Source of the DNA: Pseudocitrobacter corydidari
GTDB taxonomy: Bacteria > Pseudomonadota > Gammaproteobacteria > Enterobacterales > Enterobacteriaceae
Length of the DNA stretch: 64,000 bases
Assembly: GCF_021172065.1 (NCBI RefSeq)
Contig: NZ_CP087880.1
Location: forward strand, 4,626,583 to 4,690,582
Direction: 5' to 3'
The notes beneath the pieces are model-generated. The model was given only the letters and a program-made list of their open reading frames with translations. It did not search any database and was not told the DNA's origin. The translations under genes and the position numbers were made by a program. Below are positions 20,813 through 29,219 of this stretch, piece by piece. Within the stretch, counting starts at the first letter, position 1. Every line of letters starts with the position of its first letter.

Positions 20813-21513
20813 ATAATAACTCTTATTTTGACAAAGAGCGTTGTAGTTATTAACAGGCTAATTAATAAATTTAAAAATAATTAGTCAGGAACACCAGATT
20901 AGCTACCCAAATTCTCATGCCGTGGAAGCGGAAAAAATCCCCCCCCCCTGAATATCTTCATATCGGATATACATAATAAACTTGAGGTTGCATATTTGAA
21001 GAATTGAGTAGCCAGAGCCTTGTTGATATGAAGTGACACGATCAATATGTGACTTAAAATATCACGAGTATATATTCAGACTTGTTTATGTTGCGATATG
21101 GATTCTGCAGGCAGTTGGCTGAAACAGCGAGTCAGAAAAATTTACAGGAGCGCCATAGTCATTAATGAATATCCGTAATATGCTGATGCAAAAAAGTAAA
21201 GAACTCGCCGGCAATCTGCGGCAAGTCTCATGATGGCGAGACTCTGATTGGGATCGCCGTTGCCTTTAACAGGCTGATTAGTAAGCTAAAACAAAAAATA
21301 AAGTTTGTCAAGGCAACCAGACTGACCACCGTTTGTTTGAACGAAACTGGGTTCAGATTTATTGTATACTCATGATACTTCAGCTTGCTATCTGTTGCCC
21401 CTCAGACCAGATGCAGCCCAATCTGCGCTGGTGGGTAAGCAAGCATCTTCAGGTTTATTGGGCGTATACACATGATATTTCAAGTTATGTAACATGGTGA
21501 GAACACTGGACGA
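20813..21513. other. gene-poor 700 bp between the toxin gene and the Rhs immunity gene
   Basis: Apart from the toxin relic, it holds a run of 10 cytosines (20939-20948) and two imperfect copies of a 29-33 bp sequence, TTTATTG...GTATAC..CATGATA.TTCA.(C/G)TT, at 21358-21386 and 21454-21486. There is no supportable gene. The region looks like a scar of several insertion and deletion events in front of the Rhs locus. Confidence 0.5.
21091..21300 (+). pseudogene. decayed second copy of the TacT-type toxin region
   Basis: Bases 21091-21160 align with 20377-20450 inside the intact toxin gene: both carry GGATTC(G/T)..GG and GGCTGAAACAGCG and then a TTACAGG(T/A)G block, with small indels. Further on, TTAACAGGCTGATTAGTAAG (21267-21286) matches TTAACAGGCTAATTAATAAA just after the intact toxin gene. 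The coding frame is lost. It is a relic of a tandem or independently acquired toxin module. Confidence 0.6.
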
Positions 21514-21993
21514 TTACATGCATCGCTCATTATTTAATAAATATTGACGATTAACTGTCAATGGGTTGCCAAGTAGTTCTAAAGAGAAAGAAGACGCACC
21601 AAATGTAATTATACTATCTTTGTTGTTTGTATTAATATCCCATCGATAGTATTCTTCACTACCTCCTAAAGAAGAACTAACCAACTCTTTTTTTATATCT
21701 GAAATATATAAACCACCTTGATAACCAGAGTATTGTTTGTATTGTGTGTCTCCCCATGAAATGTTCATGCATAAATCGGAAACATTATGAAATTTAAGTA
21801 TCCCTCGAGATATTAGAAATAAAGATTCATTTTCATTAGGTGAACATTTCACCCATTGAATAATATGATCAATATCAAAATATAATTCAGAGTCAAAACT
21901 GTCCATATTAGATGCAAAAGAGACACCACGAATTAAATTGTCATGGAAGTTAGGTTCACCATTCTCATAAGAAAGCATAAAGTCAATCCTCAT
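21514..21993 (-). CDS. probable Rhs immunity protein
   Basis: 159-residue soluble protein with no signal peptide or membrane segment. It starts two bases after the Rhs stop codon and runs in the same direction, which is the classic place for the immunity gene of a polymorphic toxin. The ATG at 21993 is preferred over one at 22017 that lies inside the Rhs gene. Acidic residues and alternating hydrophobic strands are visible (SELYFDIDHIIQWV, LFLISRGILKFHNVSDLCMNISW). I do not recognise the family. It is strongly AT-rich, like the Rhs tip, so tip and immunity were probably acquired together. That it neutralises this Rhs tip is inference from position. Confidence 0.72.
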   Translation of the reverse strand: MRIDFMLSYENGEPNFHDNLIRGVSFASNMDSFDSELYFDIDHIIQWVKCSPNENESLFLISRGILKFHNVSDLCMNISWGDTQYKQYSGYQGGLYISDIKKELVSSSLGGSEEYYRWDINTNNKDSIITFGASSFSLELLGNPLTVNRQYLLNNERCM

Positions 21994-21995
21994 GG

Positions 21996-24900
21996 TTAAA
22001 CAGGCGGCATTCCACAACCACCCAATTTATGTCGTCTCGGAATACAATCGCAGGTTTTAGGATTTTGATCCATCACATCATAATGCCAATGCACTGGACT
22101 GCCTGTTTTCTCTAAACAACCATGAGAACCATCAGCAAGACCTCTACCTATGTGAGCTTCATAATGAATATCAATATTAAATTTTTCTCCAACAGGTGGG
22201 TCACAGGGAGGGCAAGCTTTTTTCTCCTCGCATTTTGTCAAACTATTATTTTGTGTTGAGTTAGATGAATTTGCCAACATTTGCTGTCCAACCATGGAAG
22301 CCGACAACCCCAAGGCTATTAGTATTGCCTCACATCCACCACCTGCACATACACCTGCAACAACCAAGGGTACAAATAATCCCAGAGGATCTGTATCTGC
22401 AACCGGATTCAACGGATACTGATAAAAATTCCACCCCCCTCTCAGCCCTATTGGATCTTGCGTAATATAACGTCCCTGTAACGGATCATAGGACCGGTGA
22501 CGGTTATAGTACAGCCCCGATTCATCATCATACTGCTGCCCCGGCAGGCGGTATGGCTGGAACAGATGCTGCGGATTCTCCTCATTTAGCTGATTTCCCC
22601 ACTCGTCATACTCCCCACGCCATTCCGTTGCCCCTTCGGTACTGATGAGCGCCAGTGGCAGTCCCCGGTGGTCACAGTGATAAAGATGTATTTTTCGCTC
22701 AGGCAAATAAACCGGCTCTATCTGTGCCGCCAGCCGCTCCACCGTCAGTCCGCACTGTGCAAGCCACTGGCGACTTTCACTGCTCACGCGGTCTTCCCTG
22801 ATTTCCCCCTCCAGCCTGTCCAGCATCCTCACCAGCTCCGCCGGGAACACCACACCGTGGCCGTCCTCGCTCCCTTCCTGCTGTAACTTCTCCGCCAGGC
22901 TCCGCTGCTGCGCTTTCTCCAGTTCGCCGTTGTCTGTTTCGATGCGGATGAGCGGCGTGAAGCTTCCCGGCTGGTATACCGTCTGGATACGCGTGGTGTC
23001 GGTCTGTACCGTCGTCAGCCGGTCGCCGTCCCAGCCGTACCACGTCACATACGGTTTGCGCGACATCGCCGTCTGCTTATGTCCCGGTAGTATGGGTTCA
23101 CGCTTCCACACCCGTTTCCCGGTGCGTCTTCCCAGTGGGTCGTAAATATAGCGGCCCTCCGCCTGCGTCTCCCGGTACTGCGTGCGCACATAATGTACCA
23201 GCCGGTGCTGGCTGTCCCATTCGTAGCTGTGCGTCCGCTCGTCGTCCATCCGGTTCACCCCTTCGGGGATAAGGTCCGTTTTCTCCGTCAGCCTGCCATA
23301 CCTGTCATAGCGGTACAGGTAATGTGCGTCTTCGGTGATGCGGTTATCCGGCCACGCCGTGAGCGTGCTGTCCGGGTGCAGCTCCGGGTCCGGCAACCGG
23401 TTGCCAGCCGGGTCGGTGGCATACGGGATACGGACATCCAGATTCGCGGCGATGGTGCGCACGCTCGTCAGCCTGCCCGTGGCGCTGTAGCCATATTCCC
23501 GCGTCTGTCGTGGGCTGCTGATGCGCACCAGGTCGCCGTTGTCATTCCAGTTATAGTCACAATCAAACACCAGGCTGTTCAGGTGCCGACTCTGTAACTG
23601 GCCTGCGGGGGTGTAAGTGCTGGTCAGTTCCCGGGCGTTATTGCCAAAGCTGCGCACCGTCTCCCGGTGCAGTTTGTCCCGCGTGTACTCCACCAGGGGC
23701 GTGTCGCCCAGCTTCATGCCCGCCAGGTAGCCGCTGCCATACGTCAGCCACTCCACCGGTGGCAGGCTGTCTGCCTGAAAACGGTTAGCCAGCCCCTGTT
23801 CGTTGTAAGCGTGTTTCGTCTCATGTTGCCAGAGCAGTTCCCCCGTCTCCGGGTTATGTACCGTCTGGCGCTCGCCTGTGAGACGTCCCTTACGGTTATA
23901 GCCGTAATGCACCGCCACTCGGTGCCCTTCGCTGAGATGGCTGATTTCCCTCAGCCAGCCGTGGTCGTCATACTGCCACTGCTCCGCCATATCACCGTTC
24001 ACCATGCGGTGTGTCAGCCGGTCAGCCTCGTCGTAATGCCAGTGCGTGACCAGCCCCTCATCCTCGCTCTGCGTGAGTTTCCCGGTCAGGTCATAACGGT
24101 AACGCTGCGTCCGCCCGTCAAAGCCGCTCTGTTGTATCAGGTGGTCAAGCACATCCCAGCTAAATTCTGTATGGCTGCCGTTCTCGTTGGTCAGGCTGAT
24201 GACACGTCCCGCTGCATCGTATTCCATGCTGCGCGCCAGCCCGCCCTGGGTGGTACTGACGGCCTTTCCCCACGCATCGTACTGTGTCTCGCTCCGGTTG
24301 CCGTCCGGGGTGATGACGGCGGTCAGGTCGCCAGCGGCGTTGTACTCATATCGCGTTTCATGGCCCTGCTTGTCCTTTGTTGAGACTAACCGGCTACGGT
24401 TGTCGTAACTGCGGTAAAGGCTGATGCCTTCCTCATGGTGGACCGCCGTCATCTGACCAAAGCGGTCGTATTCGTAATGCGTTTTATAGCCTGAGCAATC
24501 GGTGAACGTCAGCAACTGACCGTAGCGGCTCCATATCATCTGCTTGCGGCTACCCGTCGCATCTTCAGTTGCAGAGGGTAATTCACTGTGCGGATTATCA
24601 TAACTGTAGCGGGTGACATCGCCGTTGCGGGCGGTTTCCTGCGTCAGACGCCCGTACTCATCATATTTCCTGCGCATTTCCAGCCCGTCCGGCCCGGATG
24701 CTGAGGTTAACTGGTTCTGGTTGTTATAGTAAAATTCCGATTTCCTGCCGTCCGGCGTGGTGATGCGTGTGACGAGACCCGTCACCACATTCGGACTGTA
24801 TTCTGTCGTCCGGCCTGCCGCATCCGTCTGTGACAGAAGGCGGCCAATGGAATCGAACTGACTCTGTGTGACGCTGCCGTCAGCGTGCTCTTTTTTCACC

Positions 24901-26129
24901 ACCCGTTTCAGCCCGGCTTCGCCTTCTGTATGCAGCACCTCGCACCGGTTCAGGCTGTCGGTGATGATGATGCGGTTTTTCTCATACTGATAGGTGTAGC
25001 TTAAACCCGCCGGATTACGTTGTTCCGTCACGTGCCCGATGTCGTCGTAGCGGTAACGCATCTCCGGCCTGCCTGCGTAACGGTGCGCCACCATCCGGCC
25101 CCGGTATTTATCATCGTAAGTAAAGTGGCGCATCTGAGTACCGCTGCGGTCATACACCGCCGCCAGCTCACCGCGTGCCGTCCAGTCGTAGCGTACCAGG
25201 GGGGCGGCGGGCAGATTCTCCGGGTATTCCGGGTCGTGCGTCAGCCACACCCCTGACAGGCGGATACCGTTATCCCGGCCATACTCCGTATAGTCCGGCA
25301 GTGAATCCGGGATATCCGATCCTTTCGTTCCTGCGGCGATGGCCTGCTGCCGGGCGTTTTCTGCCCGTTGCGCCTGCGTGGTCAGCACCAGGCGGAACTG
25401 ACGGCCTGCACCATCGGTCACGCCGGTGATTTCCCCGGTAAATTCGCCTGCGGCCTCACGGTGGAAGGTTTGCGTGCGCCCGAAGCGGTCCACCAGGCCG
25501 GTCAGCACCCGGTACGGCGGCAATGGGACAGGCAGCACCTCATCCACCCCCGGCACCCGCTCACTCCAGCCGAGTACCCACCACGGCCCCTGCGGACTGT
25601 TCGTCGCCAGATAAATATGCGGACTCAGGCGGAGTTCTTCCGGTAGAGCCTGCCAGAGTGGGGCAAGACGGTGACTTTCATTCAGTTTCGCCACGCCGCC
25701 GCGTACCAGCCAGAATAATTCGCTGCGACTGAAACCATCCTCACCGGGAAAAAGGTGCTCAAAATGAATGCTTCTGCCACCGTTATCATTGAGTATCAGT
25801 TCGTTATCGCGTATCTGTAAGCGGATATCAAAGGGTGCTTTCCAGCCAGGACCGAAGATACCGACGGGCGCAGGGGTTTTCGTCAGGTAGCTGCTGTAGG
25901 TGCGGGAGAGCACGAACGGTAACGGGCCGGGCAGCGCGAAATCGGTTTCGCCGGGCTGTACTTTTGCACCGAGCAGCGGATTCACCGGGTTGCCGGAAGT
26001 GAATCCGCCGGGGCACACTGAACAGGCCACGCCGGTTGGCGCGCCAATCCTCACGCCTGCCGACCCCTGGACTATCGGGCCACCTTTCATTGTGGCATCG
26101 CCCTGACGTGCTGCCGGTTTTCCGCTCAT
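21996..26129 (-). CDS. Rhs polymorphic toxin protein
   Basis: 1377-residue Rhs-family protein, close in its core to E. coli RhsA/B/C. Layout: N-terminal MSGKPAARQGD...CSVCPGG segment (residues 1-45), which links Rhs proteins to the type VI secretion spike; DUF6531-like entry region; a long array of YD repeats forming the shell that encloses the toxin; then the conserved end of the core, YDPLQGRYITQDPIGL...DPLGL at about residue 1251. After this comes a variable tip of about 126 residues: a small hydrophobic Ala/Gly stretch, a Cys-rich linker (KCEEKKACPPCDPP), and a His/Cys-rich domain (HWHYDVMDQNPKTCDC...GGCG). The core is GC-rich, the tip AT-rich. The core reading frame is intact, so the toxin could be made. 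No T6SS genes are in the window. Confidence 0.93.
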   Translation of the reverse strand: MSGKPAARQGDATMKGGPIVQGSAGVRIGAPTGVACSVCPGGFTSGNPVNPLLGAKVQPGETDFALPGPLPFVLSRTYSSYLTKTPAPVGIFGPGWKAPFDIRLQIRDNELILNDNGGRSIHFEHLFPGEDGFSRSELFWLVRGGVAKLNESHRLAPLWQALPEELRLSPHIYLATNSPQGPWWVLGWSERVPGVDEVLPVPLPPYRVLTGLVDRFGRTQTFHREAAGEFTGEITGVTDGAGRQFRLVLTTQAQRAENARQQAIAAGTKGSDIPDSLPDYTEYGRDNGIRLSGVWLTHDPEYPENLPAAPLVRYDWTARGELAAVYDRSGTQMRHFTYDDKYRGRMVAHRYAGRPEMRYRYDDIGHVTEQRNPAGLSYTYQYEKNRIIITDSLNRCEVLHTEGEAGLKRVVKKEHADGSVTQSQFDSIGRLLSQTDAAGRTTEYSPNVVTGLVTRITTPDGRKSEFYYNNQNQLTSASGPDGLEMRRKYDEYGRLTQETARNGDVTRYSYDNPHSELPSATEDATGSRKQMIWSRYGQLLTFTDCSGYKTHYEYDRFGQMTAVHHEEGISLYRSYDNRSRLVSTKDKQGHETRYEYNAAGDLTAVITPDGNRSETQYDAWGKAVSTTQGGLARSMEYDAAGRVISLTNENGSHTEFSWDVLDHLIQQSGFDGRTQRYRYDLTGKLTQSEDEGLVTHWHYDEADRLTHRMVNGDMAEQWQYDDHGWLREISHLSEGHRVAVHYGYNRKGRLTGERQTVHNPETGELLWQHETKHAYNEQGLANRFQADSLPPVEWLTYGSGYLAGMKLGDTPLVEYTRDKLHRETVRSFGNNARELTSTYTPAGQLQSRHLNSLVFDCDYNWNDNGDLVRISSPRQTREYGYSATGRLTSVRTIAANLDVRIPYATDPAGNRLPDPELHPDSTLTAWPDNRITEDAHYLYRYDRYGRLTEKTDLIPEGVNRMDDERTHSYEWDSQHRLVHYVRTQYRETQAEGRYIYDPLGRRTGKRVWKREPILPGHKQTAMSRKPYVTWYGWDGDRLTTVQTDTTRIQTVYQPGSFTPLIRIETDNGELEKAQQRSLAEKLQQEGSEDGHGVVFPAELVRMLDRLEGEIREDRVSSESRQWLAQCGLTVERLAAQIEPVYLPERKIHLYHCDHRGLPLALISTEGATEWRGEYDEWGNQLNEENPQHLFQPYRLPGQQYDDESGLYYNRHRSYDPLQGRYITQDPIGLRGGWNFYQYPLNPVADTDPLGLFVPLVVAGVCAGGGCEAILIALGLSASMVGQQMLANSSNSTQNNSLTKCEEKKACPPCDPPVGEKFNIDIHYEAHIGRGLADGSHGCLEKTGSPVHWHYDVMDQNPKTCDCIPRRHKLGGCGMPPV

Positions 26130-26349
26130 CGCTGATATCCTTTTTTATGGTTCATCTGGCCTGATGCTGGCGGCACCGGACAAAATGATAAATAACGTTA
26201 CTGTATGAGACGAAATACGCTCTTTTTACATTTATTTTTTTGACTGATATCAACGGGACGAATTAACTGACAGGATATTTACTGCAAAGTGTCTGCATAT
26301 TGATCAATATTTATTTTATATAAATATAATTGTATTTAATATTTATCAC

Positions 26350-26650
26350 GTGATTGTATTTTCCTGTGCGTCTGCTTCCGCTAAACCTCTTGCTGCAAAT
26401 TACCGAACATTGTATCGTTGCGCCGCGCCTGCAAAATCAGGCGTCGGGATTAGCCTCCTGAAGATCCTCACTGACGATACAATATTTGTGTGTCGCGCAC
26501 GGTCTCATCTCAATGGTGGGATCGGGCGGGGGCGTCGAAAGGCGCGCCAGTGTCAGTGAGGCTGGTAAGGCTAACCCCGTCCGGTTCCACCACCCGTGAG
26601 ATTAGCCTCTCCAGTGGCTGGAATATTTATCACTCACTGGAGACGTCCTT
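26350..26650 (+). pseudogene. Ash/Icd-like leader region, probably degenerate
   Basis: Satellite-phage islands of the P4 type often carry a short leader encoding an Ash/Icd-like peptide with a motif like EAGKANPV followed by STTxEISLSSG. Here SEAGKANPV is read in the frame of ATG 26513 and STTREISLSSGW in the next frame, so the reading frame shifts between them near 26580. The inverted segment GTATCGTTG / CTGACGATAC near 26420 and 26472 may be part of a structured leader. The assignment is by memory of the family and is weak. The 220 bp before it (26130-26349) are AT-rich Rhs-upstream DNA without a gene. Confidence 0.3.
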
Positions 26651-27112
26651 ATGGCGACTACTCTCACCTCTGAATGCAATTTACTTGCTGTTCCCTTTAG
26701 TGCCGCTACCGATTTCACCGATCTGGCGGAGTACTGCGATCGCGTTGCCACAACGCTCATCGAGTGCCGCGATCCGGCGCTGAAAACGGCGCTCTGTGGC
26801 AGGCTTAATACCTGTCTTGCACTGTTGCGGCCCACGCTGAACGAGCCGATCCCACCACATCTGATTGACGGGTTTATTACGAATGATCTTCCCGATGTTT
26901 CACCCGGTTTTGAGCCTGATGCAGGATCACTCTGCGATTACTGCCTGGCGCTGACGCAGATACTGAACGGCCACGCGCTGCTGCCGGAAACCGAAACCAC
27001 GCTGACCGGGCTGCTGTGCGAACTGGTCTGGTATTTTGCCGCCGATCTGAACGCCCCACGCTGGATACGTACTGCTGACGGCATACAGGTTATCGACGGG
27101 AGGCCAGCATGA
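26651..27112 (+). CDS. island protein of unknown function (153 aa)
   Basis: 153-residue acidic protein, no signal peptide or membrane segment. It is predicted to be mostly helical, with cysteines spread through it (C12, C31, C39, C49 region, C97, C100). I do not recognise a named family; proteins of similar appearance occur in P4-like islands before the small regulator gene, as here. ATG at 26651 preceded by a GGAG ribosome site (ACTGGAGACG). Its TGA overlaps the ATG of the Ner-like gene, so the two were an operon. Confidence 0.7.
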   Translation: MATTLTSECNLLAVPFSAATDFTDLAEYCDRVATTLIECRDPALKTALCGRLNTCLALLRPTLNEPIPPHLIDGFITNDLPDVSPGFEPDAGSLCDYCLALTQILNGHALLPETETTLTGLLCELVWYFAADLNAPRWIRTADGIQVIDGRPA

Positions 27113-27362
27113 TGCAACCCGACTGGCACCCCGCCGATATTATCGCGGGCCTGAGAAAAAAGGGAACATCGCTGGCTGAGGTTTCCCGCAGGGCCGGGCT
27201 GGCGTCTTCCACGCTGGCAAATGCGCTGACCCGCTCCAGGCCGCGCGGCGAAAACTGATTGCGGATGCGCTGGAAACATCACCGGAAATTATCTGGCCGT
27301 CCGGATACATCGATGATCGGGGCAACCGTACCGGAAGACTCATGCAAAAACGCCGATCCTGA
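27109..27362 (+). pseudogene. Ner/Nlp-like DNA-binding regulator, frameshifted
   Basis: The first 46 or so codons read as a Ner-type helix-turn-helix protein (DWHPADIIAGLRKKGTSLAEVSRRAGLASSTLANAL). The frame then hits a stop at GAAAACTGA (about 27249-27258). Adding one A to the AAAA run restores the family continuation KLIADALETSPEIIWPSGYIDDRG and a stop at 27360-27362. It is therefore a one-base deletion in a homopolymer: a real inactivation or a sequencing error. Ner-type proteins repress phage or transposon promoters. The start overlaps the preceding gene. Confidence 0.8.
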
Positions 27363-28214
27363 TGGCTGAACCGTCAGGCGCACTGTTACAGTAAAACCAG
27401 ACTCTCCCGGCGCGCTGCCTGCTTTTGCTGGCAGCGCGCCGGGAGAAGACAAGCGAAGCGCGGCAGTTTTTCCGTCACCAGGTAAGCAAACAATCTTTTA
27501 AACCCGGAAACAGTTTTTCCTTCCTGCACCAGAAATAATGGCGCAGTCTCCCGCCTGCAACAAACTGCCTCCGGGCAGTCCCTTTGTCGCTTCACGTCTG
27601 AAAGAAGCGCCTGGCTTCGCCAGCATGGCATCCTTTACCGGCGTTGATCTCTGAAAACGCCGGGGATGCAAAAATACCTGCATCTGAGACTGACGTACAT
27701 ATACACCATCACTGCACCAGATACCCGGCTTTACGGGCTGACACTCTGGCTTTGCCGGGTTTTATCTTCTGCTGACAACCAGCGCCTTACATTGACGGGC
27801 TGCGGCCTGCATTGCCGTCAGGCTTTGCTGCCGCGTGACCGTCACCCTGCACCAGAAACGCAACGTTTACCCCCTGCACCAGACGAGGCGTCACTTTGGT
27901 CGCGCCAGCGACAGGGCAAAGTGACGCCGCACAACTCACCGCCGCAAGCCGCGCCAGTTCTGGCCTGCGCCATATTTCCGCCGCCTGACATGCCCTTTGG
28001 GGCCGCTGTCAGCCCAGAGTAAGAGGAGAAAAAGATCGATACCGAGGGGGGCACGACGCCCCGGAGAATTTCCTGTTTCGGCAGGCAGTCTGTACCGCGT
28101 ACAGCCTGAAACTCCCTAAACCTTAACAAACTGCCACTCCGGCGTGAAGGTATCGTTCTGGCGCAGCCAAAAAGCACACGCCGGAGACAGTTTGTTTTTG
28201 TTGCAGGGGTTGTC
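27363..28214. other. 850-bp gene-poor, hairpin-rich island DNA
   Basis: No gene could be supported. The stretch contains a 17-bp perfect hairpin at 27403-27446 (TCTCCCGGCGCGCTGCC arm, 10-base loop), smaller stems (ACTGCC/GGGCAGT near 27565, CCGGCGTT/AACGCCGG near 27640-27662, GATGCA/TGCATC near 27665-27685, CTGGC-TTC-GCCAG near 27610) and four copies of CTGCACCAG (27524, 27712, 27847, 27874). A weak reading frame 27666-28022 exists but has no family likeness. Confidence 0.5.
27403..27446. repeat. perfect 17-bp inverted repeat
   Basis: TCTCCCGGCGCGCTGCC at 27403-27419 pairs exactly with 27430-27446, loop of 10 bases. It lies 40 bases after the Ner-like gene. There is no T-run on either side, so it is not an obvious terminator. 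Confidence 0.85.
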
Positions 28215-29012
28215 ATGAGCAAATTAAGCAGTGAAATGAAGGCGCTGGCGAAGAAAGCGGGCGGCAGCTTCAAAACGGTGAATGACCGTATCCATATTAC
28301 AAAACGGTTCAGTGAACATTTACGGGCGCTGAATATCCAGATCCAGCGGGTGGAGCAGATCAAGGTTCGCCATATCGAATGCTACATTGAGGAACGGCTG
28401 GAGCATCCACGCCTGACCAATAAGGCGCTGGGGCTGTCGGGCGCTTCACGCAACGGCACGCGCCGCGCCATCACGCCGGAACATTACCAGCAGGTGATGG
28501 AGAAAGCCCGCGCTGAGGATGCGGGGCTGGCTGCGGCGCTGGAGATTGCGCGGCTGATGGGGTTACGCTCGCAGGAGGCGGTACAGAGTTCGCAGTCGCT
28601 GAAAACGTGGCTGAAAGCCATTTCCCGTGGCGAAACCCGGCTGAAAGTGGTGTTTGGCACCAAAGGCGGGCGTCCACGTTATACGACGATCCTGGACGCT
28701 GGCGCAGTCAGGAAATCGGTGGAAAACGCATTACCGATCGCCAGACAGCGCAATGGCAGGCTGATCGACAAGCCAGACCTTAAAACGGCGCTGGAGAGCT
28801 GGCACAAACAGGCCATTAAGGCGGGGCTGAAGGGGGAATTTTCCCCGCACTCCCTGCGTTATGCGTGGGCGCAGGACGCGATCCACCATTATCTGGCGCA
28901 GGGATTCAGCGAGAAGGAATCGCTGGCGCTGACGGCGACGGATCTGGGCCACGGCGACGGTCGCGGTCGCTGGGTGAAACAGGTGTACGGCTACCGCTGG
29001 AAGGAGGAATAA
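28215..29012 (+). CDS. tyrosine-recombinase-like protein (integrase-domain family)
   Basis: 265-residue protein of the phage-integrase-like family found in enteric islands (N-terminal SAM-like domain plus Integrase_1 catalytic domain). Catalytic residues are present: Arg118 (LMGLRSQEA), Lys150, His212-x-x-Arg215 (PHSLRYAW), His247 (LGHGDG) and Tyr258 or Tyr260 near the C-terminus. The N-terminal domain appears shortened: IEERL at residues 58-62 runs straight into EHPRLTNKALGLSGASR, where family members as I remember them have about 40 more residues. An in-frame deletion is likely. It is distinct from the P4-type integrase at 30082 and could act on the CTGYACCAG sites around it, which is inference. 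Confidence 0.75.
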   Translation: MSKLSSEMKALAKKAGGSFKTVNDRIHITKRFSEHLRALNIQIQRVEQIKVRHIECYIEERLEHPRLTNKALGLSGASRNGTRRAITPEHYQQVMEKARAEDAGLAAALEIARLMGLRSQEAVQSSQSLKTWLKAISRGETRLKVVFGTKGGRPRYTTILDAGAVRKSVENALPIARQRNGRLIDKPDLKTALESWHKQAIKAGLKGEFSPHSLRYAWAQDAIHHYLAQGFSEKESLALTATDLGHGDGRGRWVKQVYGYRWKEE

Positions 29013-29198
29013 CGGCTTTCATGAATTGCGCAAAATAGTACGTTACTGCGTAACGACAGCGATTTATCGTACCCTCTGTACCGGATCTGGCGCAGGGGGA
29101 AGTGGGTTTGCATTGTGAAAATATCGTTACGGCATGACGAATAAATATCAACAGATCGGATTTTCCTGCTGAACCAATGTGGCTTGCCGGAATATTAT

Positions 29199-29219
29199 AG
29201 TGATTACCCGGTAATCACT
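29199..29219. repeat. perfect 10-bp-arm palindrome around a central C
   Basis: AGTGATTACC at 29199-29208, one C, then the exact complement GGTAATCACT at 29210-29219. An uninterrupted dyad of this kind is typical of a dimeric repressor operator. No gene start lies close to it on either strand. Confidence 0.8.

Noticed and set aside
20939..20948. Run of 10 cytosines as a possible phase-variation tract
   Set aside because: It lies in non-coding relic DNA, not in a gene or recognisable promoter.
22265..26106. Numerous plus-strand frames opposite the Rhs gene, the longest 238 codons
   Set aside because: Antisense shadows of GC-rich YD-repeat coding sequence.
21996..26129. Rhs gene as a broken, purely remnant gene
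   Set aside because: The frame is open over the full length with an intact N-terminus, core end and tip, so I annotate it as functional in principle.
27666..28022. 118-codon frame on the plus strand of the island
   Set aside because: Pro/Ala/Arg-rich, no family likeness, and it runs through the motif copies and hairpins.
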